DNA of 6,698 nucleotides from Bacillota bacterium (GTDB taxonomy: Bacteria; Bacillota; Bacilli; Alicyclobacillales; SLC66): assembly GCA_021846145.1 (NCBI GenBank), contig JAJZCJ010000179.1, positions 1 to 6,698 of the forward strand, read 5' to 3'. A model generated the notes under the pieces. It searched no databases. It was not told the DNA's origin and worked only from the letters and a program-made list of their open reading frames with translations. Below are positions 1 to 5,811 of the stretch, piece after piece (positions within the stretch are counted from its first letter, which is position 1; every line of letters starts with the position of its first letter). The position numbers and the translations under genes were made by a program.

Positions 1-696
1 TGCATCGAGTTCACTGGTTACGTAATGAGCAGTGGCACCGATAATCTTTACGCCGCGCTCAAAGGCTCGTTCATAGGGTTTCGCACCGACAAATGCAGGT
101 AAAAACGAATGGTGAATATTGATGATCGGCAAATGATAAGTATCGATAAATTCCGGACTGAGAATTTGCATATAACGCGCTAGCACAATAAAGTCTGTTT
201 GGTTTTTAACCAACTCAAGTTGCAGTGCTTCGGTTTTGGCACGGGATTCCTTAGTGATCGGCGTGTGATAAAAAGGAATGGACAAGTTTGCGGCGGTGTC
301 ACCATGATCAGGGTGATTACTGACAATCATGGCGATCTCTCCATCTAGCGCACCAGCGCGATGTTGCCATAAAATTTCTTGTAGGCAATGATCCTCTTTG
401 GATACAAAAATCGCCATTCGTTTTTTCAAGTGAGCCGGCGCGTAATGAAAATTCATCTCCCATTCTTGAATCGTCGCGTGAAAAGCTTGCAAAATTACTG
501 TTTCTGACGCTGTATCGGCAGGTAAATAAAAGGCAATGCGCATGAAAAAGTGTCCCATAAATGGGTCGGTGCTATGTTGTGCTGATTCGGTAATATTAGC
601 ACCGAGATCAAATAATATCGATGACACTTTGGCGACAATGCCAGGGCGATCTTTACAAGATATTAAAATTCGTGCATGTACAAGTGATGTAGTCAT
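1..696 (-). CDS. purU: Formyltetrahydrofolate deformylase, 5' part (runs off the window)
   Basis: PurU hydrolyses 10-formyl-tetrahydrofolate to formate and tetrahydrofolate in the cytoplasm, balancing one-carbon pools and supplying formate for purine synthesis. Translation of the complement from ATG at 696 gives 232 residues, with the reading frame still open at base 1; the family is usually about 280-300 residues, so the last fifth is missing. Residues 7-85 form an ACT-type domain opening with LISCKDRPGIVAKVS, the regulatory part that separates PurU from PurN. From about residue 92 the formyltransferase fold follows, with NIHHSFLPAF at 193-202 giving the catalytic Asn193 and His195, and ATAHYVTSELDA at 221-232, where Asp231 should be the third catalytic residue. 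A GAGGAG ribosome site (705-710 on the plus strand) lies 8 bases before the ATG. It is divergent from the MarR gene. The family assignment is secure. Confidence 0.95.
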   Translation of the reverse strand, partial: MTTSLVHARILISCKDRPGIVAKVSSILFDLGANITESAQHSTDPFMGHFFMRIAFYLPADTASETVILQAFHATIQEWEMNFHYAPAHLKKRMAIFVSKEDHCLQEILWQHRAGALDGEIAMIVSNHPDHGDTAANLSIPFYHTPITKESRAKTEALQLELVKNQTDFIVLARYMQILSPEFIDTYHLPIINIHHSFLPAFVGAKPYERAFERGVKIIGATAHYVTSELDA

Positions 697-729
697 ACCA
701 GACGCTCCTCGGGATCTTCTTGAGCTTGT

Positions 730-758
730 ATTATACACGAATTTCCTGTGCCTGTGCC
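730..758 (-). promoter_or_regulatory. Probable purU promoter
   Basis: On the minus strand a perfect TATAAT -10 box (plus coordinates 730-735) lies about 33 bases upstream of the purU start. The -35 side is poor: GGCACA at a 17-base spacing (753-758) or CTGGCA at 19 (755-760). The -10 box is convincing; the -35 may be weak or helped by an activator. Confidence 0.55.
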
Positions 759-768
759 AGTATTTGCG

Positions 769-797
769 TTGACTCTATATGATGAAAGTGCTTAAAT
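769..797 (+). promoter_or_regulatory. Probable promoter of the MarR-type gene
   Basis: TTGACT (769-774) and TTAAAT (792-797) are separated by 17 bases, matching 5/6 and 4/6 of the sigma-A consensus. The expected start point near 804 gives a leader of about 25 bases that contains the GGAGG ribosome site (815-819). It is back to back with the purU promoter, so a regulator bound between the two could control both genes. Confidence 0.55.
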
Positions 798-828
798 GAC
801 CGTATAAGAGTGGCGGAGGAATGGTTAG

Positions 829-1266
829 GTGCGAAATGAAGAAGAAAATACCGTATATGAAATTGAATCACTCTTGCGCGTTGTAGCCACCACGGTTCGC
901 AAAAGCGGGCGGGCGATTCTCGTTGATTTTGAGATCACACCGCCACTATTTGATGCCTTATTATGGATTTCTAAGCACGATGTGGAGATGACCATTGGCG
1001 AACTGAGTATGAACCTCGGGCTTGCTTATAGTACCACTACTGATCTGGTTGATCGTTTGGAAAAACGTAATTTTGTGGAAAGAGTACGCGATTCGGATGA
1101 CAAACGGGTGGTGCGCCTGCGCCTTTTAATGAAAGGTCAGGGGTTAATTGAACGTGTGTTGGATGCGCGGCGTCATTATTTAGGTGGAGTACTTGATAAT
1201 GTGAGTGATAGTGACCGTCAAATGTTATTACAAGCGTTGCGGCTATTGCAAAATTACTTAGAGTAG
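829..1266 (+). CDS. MarR-family winged-helix transcriptional regulator
   Basis: A 145-residue protein of typical MarR length. Residues 1-30 form an N-terminal dimerisation helix. Residues 40-80 hold the helix-turn-helix, with TIGELSMNLGLAYSTTTDLV (55-74) as the DNA-reading part. The beta-wing follows at 82-99, with RDSDDKRVVRLRL carrying the usual D-x-R wing tip, and C-terminal helices close the dimer at 105-145. MarR proteins bind DNA as dimers and usually repress nearby genes until a small ligand releases them; the ligand here cannot be told. The GTG start at 829 is chosen because GGAGG (815-819) stands 9 bases upstream; an ATG at 821 is out of frame. A MarR gene (ysmB) also lies beside racE in Bacillus, so the location looks conserved. 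The 93-bp gap to murI leaves open whether murI is co-transcribed. Confidence 0.9.
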   Translation: MRNEEENTVYEIESLLRVVATTVRKSGRAILVDFEITPPLFDALLWISKHDVEMTIGELSMNLGLAYSTTTDLVDRLEKRNFVERVRDSDDKRVVRLRLLMKGQGLIERVLDARRHYLGGVLDNVSDSDRQMLLQALRLLQNYLE

Positions 1267-1307
1267 CGTTGATTCATAAGAATATTAGGTGGATGGGCGC
1301 TTTTTTT

Positions 1308-1336
1308 TTGTTTATTACATAAGCTAAAAGTATCTT
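1308..1336 (+). promoter_or_regulatory. Possible weak promoter for the murI operon
   Basis: TTGTTT (1308-1313) and TATCTT (1331-1336) are 17 bases apart, matching 3/6 and 4/6 of the sigma-A consensus, just upstream of the murI ribosome site. The -35 overlaps a run of nine T (1301-1309) that has no good hairpin before it. This is a weak call; read-through from the MarR promoter is the alternative. Confidence 0.25.
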
Positions 1337-1359
1337 TGTGGTGACCAAGAGGAGGCAGG

Positions 1360-2214
1360 GTGTTGCGTGATTCACCGATTGGTGTCATGGATTCTGGTGT
1401 TGGCGGACTGACTGTCGTGAAGGAAATATGGAGGCAGTTGCCAAGAGAATCAATTATTTTTTACGGAGATTCAATGCGGTGCCCTTATGGTGACCGGAAT
1501 CCAGACGAAATTCGCGCATTAACGTTTCGAACGTTGGATTTTTTAGTGGAGCAAGGGGTCAAAATGCTAGTGATTGCTTGCAATACGGCGACAGCAGTCG
1601 GACTTGAGGAGGCGCGCAGGCGGTATGATGTACCTGTATTAGGTGTGATTGCGCCTGGTGCTAGGGCCGCCATTGCTGCATCAAGTAATCAAAAAATCGG
1701 CATCATCGGGACGCAAGCGACGATTAGTTCAAAAAGTTATTCAAAGACATTGCGACAAACTCATTATGGGTTGGAGATTCTTAGTCATGCTTGTCCCCGA
1801 TTTGTTGACTTAGTGGAGCGTGGGTTACTTGACGAATCGGTCGCGCTGCCAATTGTGGCAGATTCACTGCAGGTATTTATGGGATCTGGTATTGATACAA
1901 TGATTCTTGGATGCACACATTATCCGTTATTGGCACCGCTTATTAGCAAGGTCATAGGGCCTGATGTGAAGTTGATTAGTTCAGCGGAGGAGACGGCCAG
2001 AGATATCAGCCACTGGTTGACTGAAGAGCGGCTGAATCGGCGTGAACTGGATGCCCCAGTGCACACTTTTTATACAAGCGGAGATGTTCATCGTTTTGCA
2101 CAAATTGGCGAAACGTGGCTGCACCATCCGATTGACGTGCGTTATCATGACGTGTGGCGCGAAGTGACAGAACAGGCAATCTTAAAAGACAGGGGTGAAA
2201 AGTTTGCGCATTGA
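1360..2214 (+). CDS. murI: Glutamate racemase
   Basis: This cofactor-independent racemase converts L-glutamate to D-glutamate for peptidoglycan; the enzyme is cytoplasmic. The 284 residues are slightly above the usual 265-275. The N-terminal [18 protein letters not shown] (6-23) carries the conserved DSG loop (Asp11, Ser12), and [10 protein letters not shown] (35-44) is the next signature. The catalytic pair is Cys74 in VIACNTAT (71-78) and Cys185 in LGCTHYP (183-189). The protein resembles Bacillus RacE along its length. GTG at 1360 is only 4 bases after the AGGAGG site (1350-1355), whereas TTG at 1363 has a better 7-base spacing, so the true start may be one codon later. It is the first gene of a packed run with rph and rdgB, its end overlapping rph. 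In Bacillus the same neighbourhood holds gerM between racE and rph, which is missing here. Confidence 0.96.
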   Translation: MLRDSPIGVMDSGVGGLTVVKEIWRQLPRESIIFYGDSMRCPYGDRNPDEIRALTFRTLDFLVEQGVKMLVIACNTATAVGLEEARRRYDVPVLGVIAPGARAAIAASSNQKIGIIGTQATISSKSYSKTLRQTHYGLEILSHACPRFVDLVERGLLDESVALPIVADSLQVFMGSGIDTMILGCTHYPLLAPLISKVIGPDVKLISSAEETARDISHWLTEERLNRRELDAPVHTFYTSGDVHRFAQIGETWLHHPIDVRYHDVWREVTEQAILKDRGEKFAH

Positions 2215-2944
2215 TGGCAGGAGTGCAATGGATTTACGGCCAATTGAGATGAAACGCAACTACCTTAAGCATGCGGATGGTTCGGTGCTGATTCAGGCTG
2301 GGGATACACACGTAATTTGTGCCGTGAGTATCGAAGACAAGGTACCACCCTTTTTGCGGGGCAGCGGTCAAGGCTGGTTGACCGCAGAATATTCGATGTT
2401 ACCACGAGCGACAGAGCAGCGAACGCAGCGGGAGGCTACCCGCGGCAAGGTATCGGGTCGAACGATGGAAATTCAAAGACTGATCGGTCGCGCACTGCGT
2501 GCGGTAGTTGACTTAAGGGGCTTTGGCGAGCGTACGATGTGGGTGGACTGCGATGTCATTCAAGCGGATGGCGGAACCAGAACGGCTTCGATTACAGGTT
2601 CATTTGTGGCGTTGGTGGACGCATTTGCTAAATTGAAAAATAAGGGTGCGATTGCGGCGCTGCCGATCAAAGATTATTTGGCGGCGATCAGTGTCGGTAT
2701 TGTCAAACACGAGTTGCTTCTTGATTTGAAATACGAAGAGGATTCCACTGCTGAGGTGGATATGAATGTCGTGATGACAGGTAAAGGTGATTTTGTAGAA
2801 GTGCAAGGAACAGGAGAAAGCGGCACCTTTTCCAGAGCGACGATGAATCAAATGATGGATCTATCGGAGATTGGCATCCGTAAGATTTTTCAGTTGCAAA
2901 AAGAAGTTTTAATGGAGTTGGGAGAACAAATCCGTACCCCTTAA
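2204..2944 (+). CDS. rph: Ribonuclease PH
   Basis: RNase PH is a phosphate-dependent 3'-5' exoribonuclease that trims the 3' ends of tRNA precursors, acting as a hexameric ring. From TTG at 2204 it has 246 residues, the normal family length, beginning MRIDGR much as the Bacillus protein begins MRHDGR. An upstream in-frame GTG at 2195 is possible (249 residues), but it lies inside the AGGGGTG that would be the ribosome site for 2204. Family blocks are seen in order: VPPFLRG (47-53), [12 protein letters not shown] (59-70), [16 protein letters not shown] (84-99, phosphate-site Arg86), [13 protein letters not shown] (120-132, Arg126), and [12 protein letters not shown] (177-188) with the conserved acidic pair Asp180 and Asp186. 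It overlaps the end of murI by 11 bp, so translation is probably coupled. Since this gene cluster makes no encoded CCA at its tRNA-Arg, exact 3' trimming would matter. Confidence 0.96.
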   Translation: MRIDGRSAMDLRPIEMKRNYLKHADGSVLIQAGDTHVICAVSIEDKVPPFLRGSGQGWLTAEYSMLPRATEQRTQREATRGKVSGRTMEIQRLIGRALRAVVDLRGFGERTMWVDCDVIQADGGTRTASITGSFVALVDAFAKLKNKGAIAALPIKDYLAAISVGIVKHELLLDLKYEEDSTAEVDMNVVMTGKGDFVEVQGTGESGTFSRATMNQMMDLSEIGIRKIFQLQKEVLMELGEQIRTP

Positions 2945-2957
2945 AGGAGAGCGCACT

Positions 2958-3542
2958 GTGCTTTTTGAAGAATTAGTCGTCGCCACGAAAAATCACGGCA
3001 AGTGGAGTGAATTTCAACGGATGTTGCAAGGCGTGGCGAAAGTGATTCGCATGGTTCCGGATGATTTTGTCATGCCGGAAGAGATGGGGGAAACGTTTGA
3101 AGAAAACGCCTATGCGAAGGCACGAGCCGTAAGCGTTGCATTGGGAGTGCCTGCCTTGGCAGATGATTCAGGACTGATGGTGGATGCCTTGCAAGGGGCA
3201 CCAGGCATCTATTCTGCACGTTTTGGCGGGGCGGAGCTTGATGATGCAGGAAGAACGCGGCTGCTGCTCGCGCGTTTAGCACAGGTGCCATGGGAAGAGC
3301 GAACGGCTAAATTTGTGGCTGCATTGGCGTTGGTTCATCCGGGAGGAGAGAGTTGGCAGGCGATTGGTGAGTGTCCGGGCATTATATTACTTGCGCCTTC
3401 GGGGGATCAAGGGTTTGGTTATGACCCGGTCTTTTATTATCCACCACTAGAACGATCATTTGCGCAACTTAATGTGGAGGAAAAGAGCCAAATTAGCCAT
3501 CGGACAAGGGCTTTGAAGCAATTATTACGACAGTTGTCATAA
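2958..3542 (+). CDS. rdgB: RdgB/HAM1-family non-canonical purine NTP pyrophosphatase (XTP/dITP diphosphatase)
   Basis: It removes deaminated purine nucleotides (XTP, ITP, dITP) by hydrolysing them to monophosphate and pyrophosphate, keeping them out of DNA and RNA. The 194 residues match the family length. Motifs in order: VVATKNHGKWSEF (7-19, nucleotide-binding N-terminal loop), GETFEENAYAKARA (44-57), ALADDSGLMVDAL (66-78, with the metal/catalytic Asp pair 69-70), PGIYSARFGG (82-91), GFGYDPVF (152-159) and EKSQISHRTRALKQL (175-189). Two places deviate from common family text: GRTRLLLARL (98-107) replaces the usual NNxKLL-like block, and ECPGIILLAPSG (138-149) lacks the usual basic residue after the glycine. 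GTG at 2958 is preceded by AAAGGAGA (2943-2950) at a 7-base spacing. The gap from rph is 13 bp, so this is the last gene of the operon; the same order is found as rph-ysnA in Bacillus. Confidence 0.93.
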   Translation: MLFEELVVATKNHGKWSEFQRMLQGVAKVIRMVPDDFVMPEEMGETFEENAYAKARAVSVALGVPALADDSGLMVDALQGAPGIYSARFGGAELDDAGRTRLLLARLAQVPWEERTAKFVAALALVHPGGESWQAIGECPGIILLAPSGDQGFGYDPVFYYPPLERSFAQLNVEEKSQISHRTRALKQLLRQLS

Positions 3543-3549
3543 TCAGTTC

Positions 3550-3578
3550 TTTACAGTTGAGACAAACATCATTATAAT
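3550..3578 (+). promoter_or_regulatory. tRNA-Arg promoter
   Basis: TTTACA (3550-3555) and TATAAT (3573-3578) are 17 bases apart, 5/6 and 6/6 to the sigma-A consensus. Transcription would start near 3585, some 27 bases before the tRNA. The -35 box begins 8 bases after the rdgB stop. This is the best promoter in the window, as expected for a stable RNA gene. Confidence 0.8.
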
Positions 3579-3591
3579 GTTGATGTTTGTC
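3561..3591. repeat. Perfect 11-bp inverted repeat centred on the tRNA promoter -10 box
   Basis: GACAAACATCA (3561-3571) is the exact complement of TGATGTTTGTC (3581-3591), with a 9-base centre that contains most of the TATAAT box. As RNA it would form a strong hairpin, but no T-run follows on either strand, so it is not a standard intrinsic terminator. Its placement over the -10 box and start point suggests an operator, or a rdgB 3' hairpin that shares sequence with the promoter. Confidence 0.75.
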
Positions 3592-3611
3592 GGTGTCATT
3601 TGTCATCACGT

Positions 3612-3685
3612 GTCTCAGTAGCTCAGTTGGATAGAGCAACAGCCTTCTAAGCTGTGGGTCGGGGGTTCGAGCCCCTCCTGGGACG
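3612..3685 (+). tRNA. tRNA-Arg (anticodon UCU)
   Basis: A complete cloverleaf can be drawn. The acceptor stem is GTCTCAG (3612-3618) with CTGGGAC (3678-3684, one G-T pair). The D stem GCTC/GAGC (3621-3624, 3634-3637) carries a GG-containing loop. The anticodon stem ACAGC/GCTGT (3639-3643, 3651-3655) encloses loop CTTCTAA, giving anticodon TCT at 3646-3648, which reads AGA and AGG. A five-base variable loop and a T arm GGGGG-TTCGAGC-CCCTC (3661-3677) follow. The discriminator base is G3685, and CCA is not encoded (TTC follows), so it must be added by the CCA enzyme. A complete IS begins three bases after the discriminator. tRNA-Arg genes are common integration sites for tyrosine recombinases, and a recombinase scrap lies beyond the IS. 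Confidence 0.96.
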
Positions 3686-3688
3686 TTC

Positions 3689-3726
3689 GAAAAAACCTTG
3701 ATATAGCACAATGTCATTAACTTAAG
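3689..3726 (+). repeat. IS left terminal inverted repeat
   Basis: This 38-bp end starts GAAAAAACCTTG and finishes TCATTAACTTAAG. It pairs with 5592-5629 with mismatches at only two positions (3701 and 3706). It is the transposase-binding end nearest the tRNA gene. Confidence 0.95.
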
Positions 3727-3753
3727 AGAATAACTCGATAAATCATGTAGTAG

Positions 3754-3786
3754 AGGCAAAGAAATCACAATCTTTGTCTTTTTTTT
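3754..3786 (+). terminator. Inward intrinsic terminator inside the IS left end
   Basis: AGGCAAAGA (3754-3762) pairs with TCTTTGTCT (3771-3779), one G-T pair, around an 8-base loop, and seven more T follow (3780-3786). It acts in the plus direction. It would end transcription entering from the tRNA-Arg promoter before it reaches the transposase, and may now also serve as the tRNA terminator. Blocking outside transcription is a known self-restraint of insertion sequences. Confidence 0.8.
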
Positions 3787-3822
3787 GTTGATTACGTAGT
3801 GAGATATTAATACTATAGTTTA

Positions 3823-3851
3823 TTGTTAATACTAATATTAAAGTATATAAT
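3823..3851 (+). promoter_or_regulatory. Transposase operon promoter
   Basis: TTGTTA (3823-3828) and TATAAT (3846-3851) are 17 bases apart, 4/6 and 6/6 to the sigma-A consensus. The start point would be near 3858, at the edge of the AGAGGTG ribosome site (3858-3864), so the leader is very short. The nonamer TTAATACTA occurs twice (3807-3815 and 3826-3834), the second copy overlapping the -35 box, a possible protein-binding site. Confidence 0.7.
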
Positions 3852-3872
3852 GTAGTGAGAGGTGTTACATAA

Positions 3873-4070
3873 ATGTTCGTCAAAATACTGACTAAAATAT
3901 ATGGTGGGAAAAAGCATTATTACGCTAGCCTCGTTGAGAACAAAAGAGTGAACGGAAAAGTTGTTCAGACCGTGAAGGCTAACCTTGGTTCTGTTACTGA
4001 AGAACAGATTCCGTACCTTAAGGCTGCCTACGCCAGGAAGAAACCGAGATTGATAGATGATGAGGATTGA
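3873..4070 (+). CDS. Small IS-encoded protein resembling the N-terminal module of IS1634-type transposases
   Basis: A 65-residue basic protein ending in an acidic tail (LIDDED). The opening MFVKILTKIYGGKKHYYASL and VENKRVNGKVVQTVKANLG (21-39) resemble the beta-rich start found in IS1634-type transposases (aromatic YY, then VE.. R..GK..Q..ANLG). Its function is not known to me; in those proteins the region precedes the DDE core and may take part in DNA binding. ATG at 3873 has AGAGGTG 8 bases upstream. It ends with TGA (4068-4070), and the same frame then runs through AAT GGG GCG ACT into the transposase start at 4083, so both ORFs would form one 511-codon frame but for that TGA. It is either a separate co-translated helper, the product of a broken fusion, or part of a read-through protein. 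Confidence 0.75.
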   Translation: MFVKILTKIYGGKKHYYASLVENKRVNGKVVQTVKANLGSVTEEQIPYLKAAYARKKPRLIDDED

Positions 4071-4082
4071 AATGGGGCGACT

Positions 4083-5408
4083 GTGGTGAGAAATTCCGAA
4101 TCTCGTATCTCTGCAGACATGATCTACTCAAAAACCATTACCTTCATTAGTCTGTGTAGAGCATTGAAACAAACTCACTTCACCCGTATTAGAAAAATGC
4201 CACTGGATAACCTGATGCTCAGCGTATTATTCCGGAAAGGAAGAACACTTCACATGGAATTACGAAGTTTCAAGAAACTACTGGCATTGAAAGATACCAT
4301 ATCCAAAGTCGGTTACTTAAAGCAACGACTGAAGTTGAATCCTGTTGCCTTCCTGACACTGGCAAGACATCATGCTGCAAATTTTTATAAGGACACCCAA
4401 ATGGTGAAAAAGAAAAATGGCTATTTGATTCTTGCAGCAGATGGGTCTGCCATCAATATCCCTACTACTGAAGAGAATTTGTCGACATACGGAAATGCTT
4501 CAAGAAAAAATGCAAAACCACAAGCTCAATTGAGCATTTCCAGTTTGTATGACACGATCAATAGAATGATCGTTGATTGCAGCATTAACCGTTGGAAATT
4601 TAGTGAGCGGGAACAGGCGCTACTACATATAGACAATAGGCTTGAAGTGATTGGTACTCATCCTTGTGTGATCATCTTTGATCGCGGCTACCCCTCTGCA
4701 GAATTTTTTATCGATCTGATGGAACGGCAACAAAAATTCCTAATCAGGTTGTCAACTACCACTTTCAAGCAAGAACAAAAACAGATGAAAAACGATGATT
4801 GCCTAGTTGAAGTCGTTTTTGATAAGACCAGAATCAATCCGCATAAAGGCACCCCTACTGAAGATAAACTGGTTAAAACAGGTAGCCTCAACCTTAGGTT
4901 TGTACGTTTCTTGCTGCAAAGCGGTGATTACGAATATCTGGCAACCAACCTTACCCTAGAAGAATTTTCGACAAAAGAAATTGGGGAGCTTTACAGCATG
5001 CGATGGGGAATAGAAACCGCCTATGATGATCTAAAAAACAAACTTGGTATGGAGAATTTCACAGGCACAAAACCCATTTTGTTGGAACAAGATATTTATG
5101 CCACCCTCTATCTCTGCAACATCATGAATGACATCATGCTTGAAGCACAAATGGAGCTGGAACAGGAAGATGGGCATGACGGTAAACATGTAATGGCCAT
5201 CAATAAAAATATTGCGATAGGCATTATGAAAGAGGATCTCATCCATTTCATTCTTGAAAAAAGTGATCGGAGGCGAAAGAAACGAATGAGTGCTATTATC
5301 GACGAGATAAAACGCAATCTGCTTCCCATACGCAAAGGCCGACGCTATCCAAGAACGGATGGGTTACTTGCAGGAAAATACTCCAACTCAAGAAAGAAAA
5401 GTTATTAG
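4083..5408 (+). CDS. IS4-family-type DDE transposase
   Basis: The enzyme cuts and joins the IS ends by an RNase H-fold DDE mechanism. It has 441 residues, a full length for IS4 relatives. The N-terminal helical part (30-105) holds HFTRIRKMPLDNLMLSVLF (32-50), typical of this group. The catalytic triad reads Asp120 in LILAADGSAINIP (115-127), Asp200 in VIIFDRGYPSAEFF (196-209) and Glu311 in LYSMRWGIETAYDDLK (303-318). The last shows the exact IS4 signature Tyr304-(2)-Arg307-(3)-Glu311-(6)-Lys318. The C-terminal tail is strongly basic. GTG at 4083 is supported only by a weak GGGG (4074-4077); ATG at 4119 (residue 13) is an alternative. It lies 12 bases after the stop of the small ORF in the same frame, so expression may depend on reinitiation or TGA read-through. 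The catalytic core shows no internal stop or frameshift. Confidence 0.93.
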   Translation: MVRNSESRISADMIYSKTITFISLCRALKQTHFTRIRKMPLDNLMLSVLFRKGRTLHMELRSFKKLLALKDTISKVGYLKQRLKLNPVAFLTLARHHAANFYKDTQMVKKKNGYLILAADGSAINIPTTEENLSTYGNASRKNAKPQAQLSISSLYDTINRMIVDCSINRWKFSEREQALLHIDNRLEVIGTHPCVIIFDRGYPSAEFFIDLMERQQKFLIRLSTTTFKQEQKQMKNDDCLVEVVFDKTRINPHKGTPTEDKLVKTGSLNLRFVRFLLQSGDYEYLATNLTLEEFSTKEIGELYSMRWGIETAYDDLKNKLGMENFTGTKPILLEQDIYATLYLCNIMNDIMLEAQMELEQEDGHDGKHVMAINKNIAIGIMKEDLIHFILEKSDRRRKKRMSAIIDEIKRNLLPIRKGRRYPRTDGLLAGKYSNSRKKSY

Positions 5409-5538
5409 TCAGTAACCATTAGACATGGTGAAGTCATCTAATTCCCAACACGACTTACTATGTTCAAAAGCTGCCGTCTTCCAAGGAGGATGTATCCAAA
5501 TCACAAGATGTGACCCAAAGGAAATATTGCTAAAAAAC

Positions 5539-5576
5539 AATTGCCCCCTTGAAAAAGATAAATTCAGGGGGCAATT
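5539..5576. terminator. Strong hairpin terminator after the transposase
   Basis: AATTGCCCCCTTGAA (5539-5553) pairs with TTCAGGGGGCAATT (5563-5576) with one bulged T. In the plus direction only ATATTTG follows. In the minus direction the stem is followed by G and six T (complement of 5532-5537). It therefore looks bidirectional, and stronger against transcription entering the IS from the right. Confidence 0.8.
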
Positions 5577-5591
5577 ATATTTGACTAAACC

Positions 5592-5629
5592 CTTAAGTTA
5601 ATGACATTGTGATATAGCAAGGTTTTTTC
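5592..5629 (-). repeat. IS right terminal inverted repeat
   Basis: This 38-bp end is the complement of 3689-3726 with two mismatches and finishes CAAGGTTTTTTC at 5629. It marks the right edge of the IS; the DNA beyond it does not repeat the left flank. Confidence 0.95.
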
Positions 5630-5662
5630 TCTTTTTTAAAGCCAAAATTAAGTTTGATTTTT

Positions 5663-5688
5663 GATGTTGGGGAAGGATGTTGGGGACG
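5663..5688. repeat. Tandem 13-bp direct repeat next to the integrase scrap
   Basis: GATGTTGGGGA occurs at 5663-5673 and 5676-5686, giving two adjacent 13-bp units (GATGTTGGGGAAG and GATGTTGGGGACG, one difference). It lies 6 bases beyond the stop of the recombinase remnant, between it and the tRNA side. Paired short direct repeats in such a place can be arm-type binding sites of a tyrosine integrase; that role is an inference. Confidence 0.6.
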
Positions 5689-5693
5689 AAAAA

Positions 5694-5811
5694 TTAATGT
5701 ATTTTTTTGGAGCGTGTTTGAGGGTTAAATTTATCAAGACGATTTGCAGTTTCACGATTAATAGATTTTAAGTCTGCTCCGTCCTCACGTAATAATGTGG
5801 CGGTTGTATGG
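5694..5811 (-). pseudogene. Tyrosine recombinase (phage/island integrase) C-terminal scrap
   Basis: This is the recombinase-derived part of the chimeric frame, read from the end of the palindrome to the TAA stop. HTTATLLREDGADLKSI is the recognisable block; the following NRETANRLDKF.PQTRSKK is a basic family-like tail. The catalytic Tyr segment and everything before box II are absent. Its C-terminus points towards the tRNA-Arg gene, the usual layout for an integrase at a tRNA attachment site, with the IS now in between. Confidence 0.6.

Larger units (their letters stand above)
3689..5629 (+). mobile_element. Complete IS4-family-type insertion sequence (1941 bp)
   Basis: The element is bounded by 38-bp terminal inverted repeats with two mismatches. 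It contains, in order, an inward intrinsic terminator, a promoter, a 65-residue ORF, a 441-residue DDE transposase and a strong hairpin terminator. It is more A+T-rich than the operon on its left, consistent with transfer. The transposase signature (Y-2-R-3-E-6-K) places it in the IS4 superfamily; the first ORF looks like the N-terminal module of IS1634-type transposases, so the exact group is unclear. The flanks (GGGACGTTC on the left, TCTTTTTTAA on the right) do not match, so no target-site duplication of the 8-13 bp expected for IS4 relatives is seen. The ends look intact; whether it is active depends on the in-frame TGA between its two ORFs. Confidence 0.92.

Noticed and set aside
536..772. 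Plus-strand 78-codon ORF
   Set aside because: It is the shadow of purU, which is clearly coded on the other strand, and its product resembles nothing I know.
1264..1309. Possible terminator after the MarR gene (nine T at 1301-1309)
   Set aside because: Only a 4-bp AGCG/CGCT stem with a 29-base loop precedes the T-run, too weak to call a terminator.
5481..5512. Good AAGGAGG followed by ATG codons after the transposase
   Set aside because: The first ATG directly abuts the ribosome site and reads only seven codons; the next is ATG-TGA. No real gene follows.
5663..5688. CRISPR-like repeats
   Set aside because: There are only two adjacent 13-bp units with no spacers.
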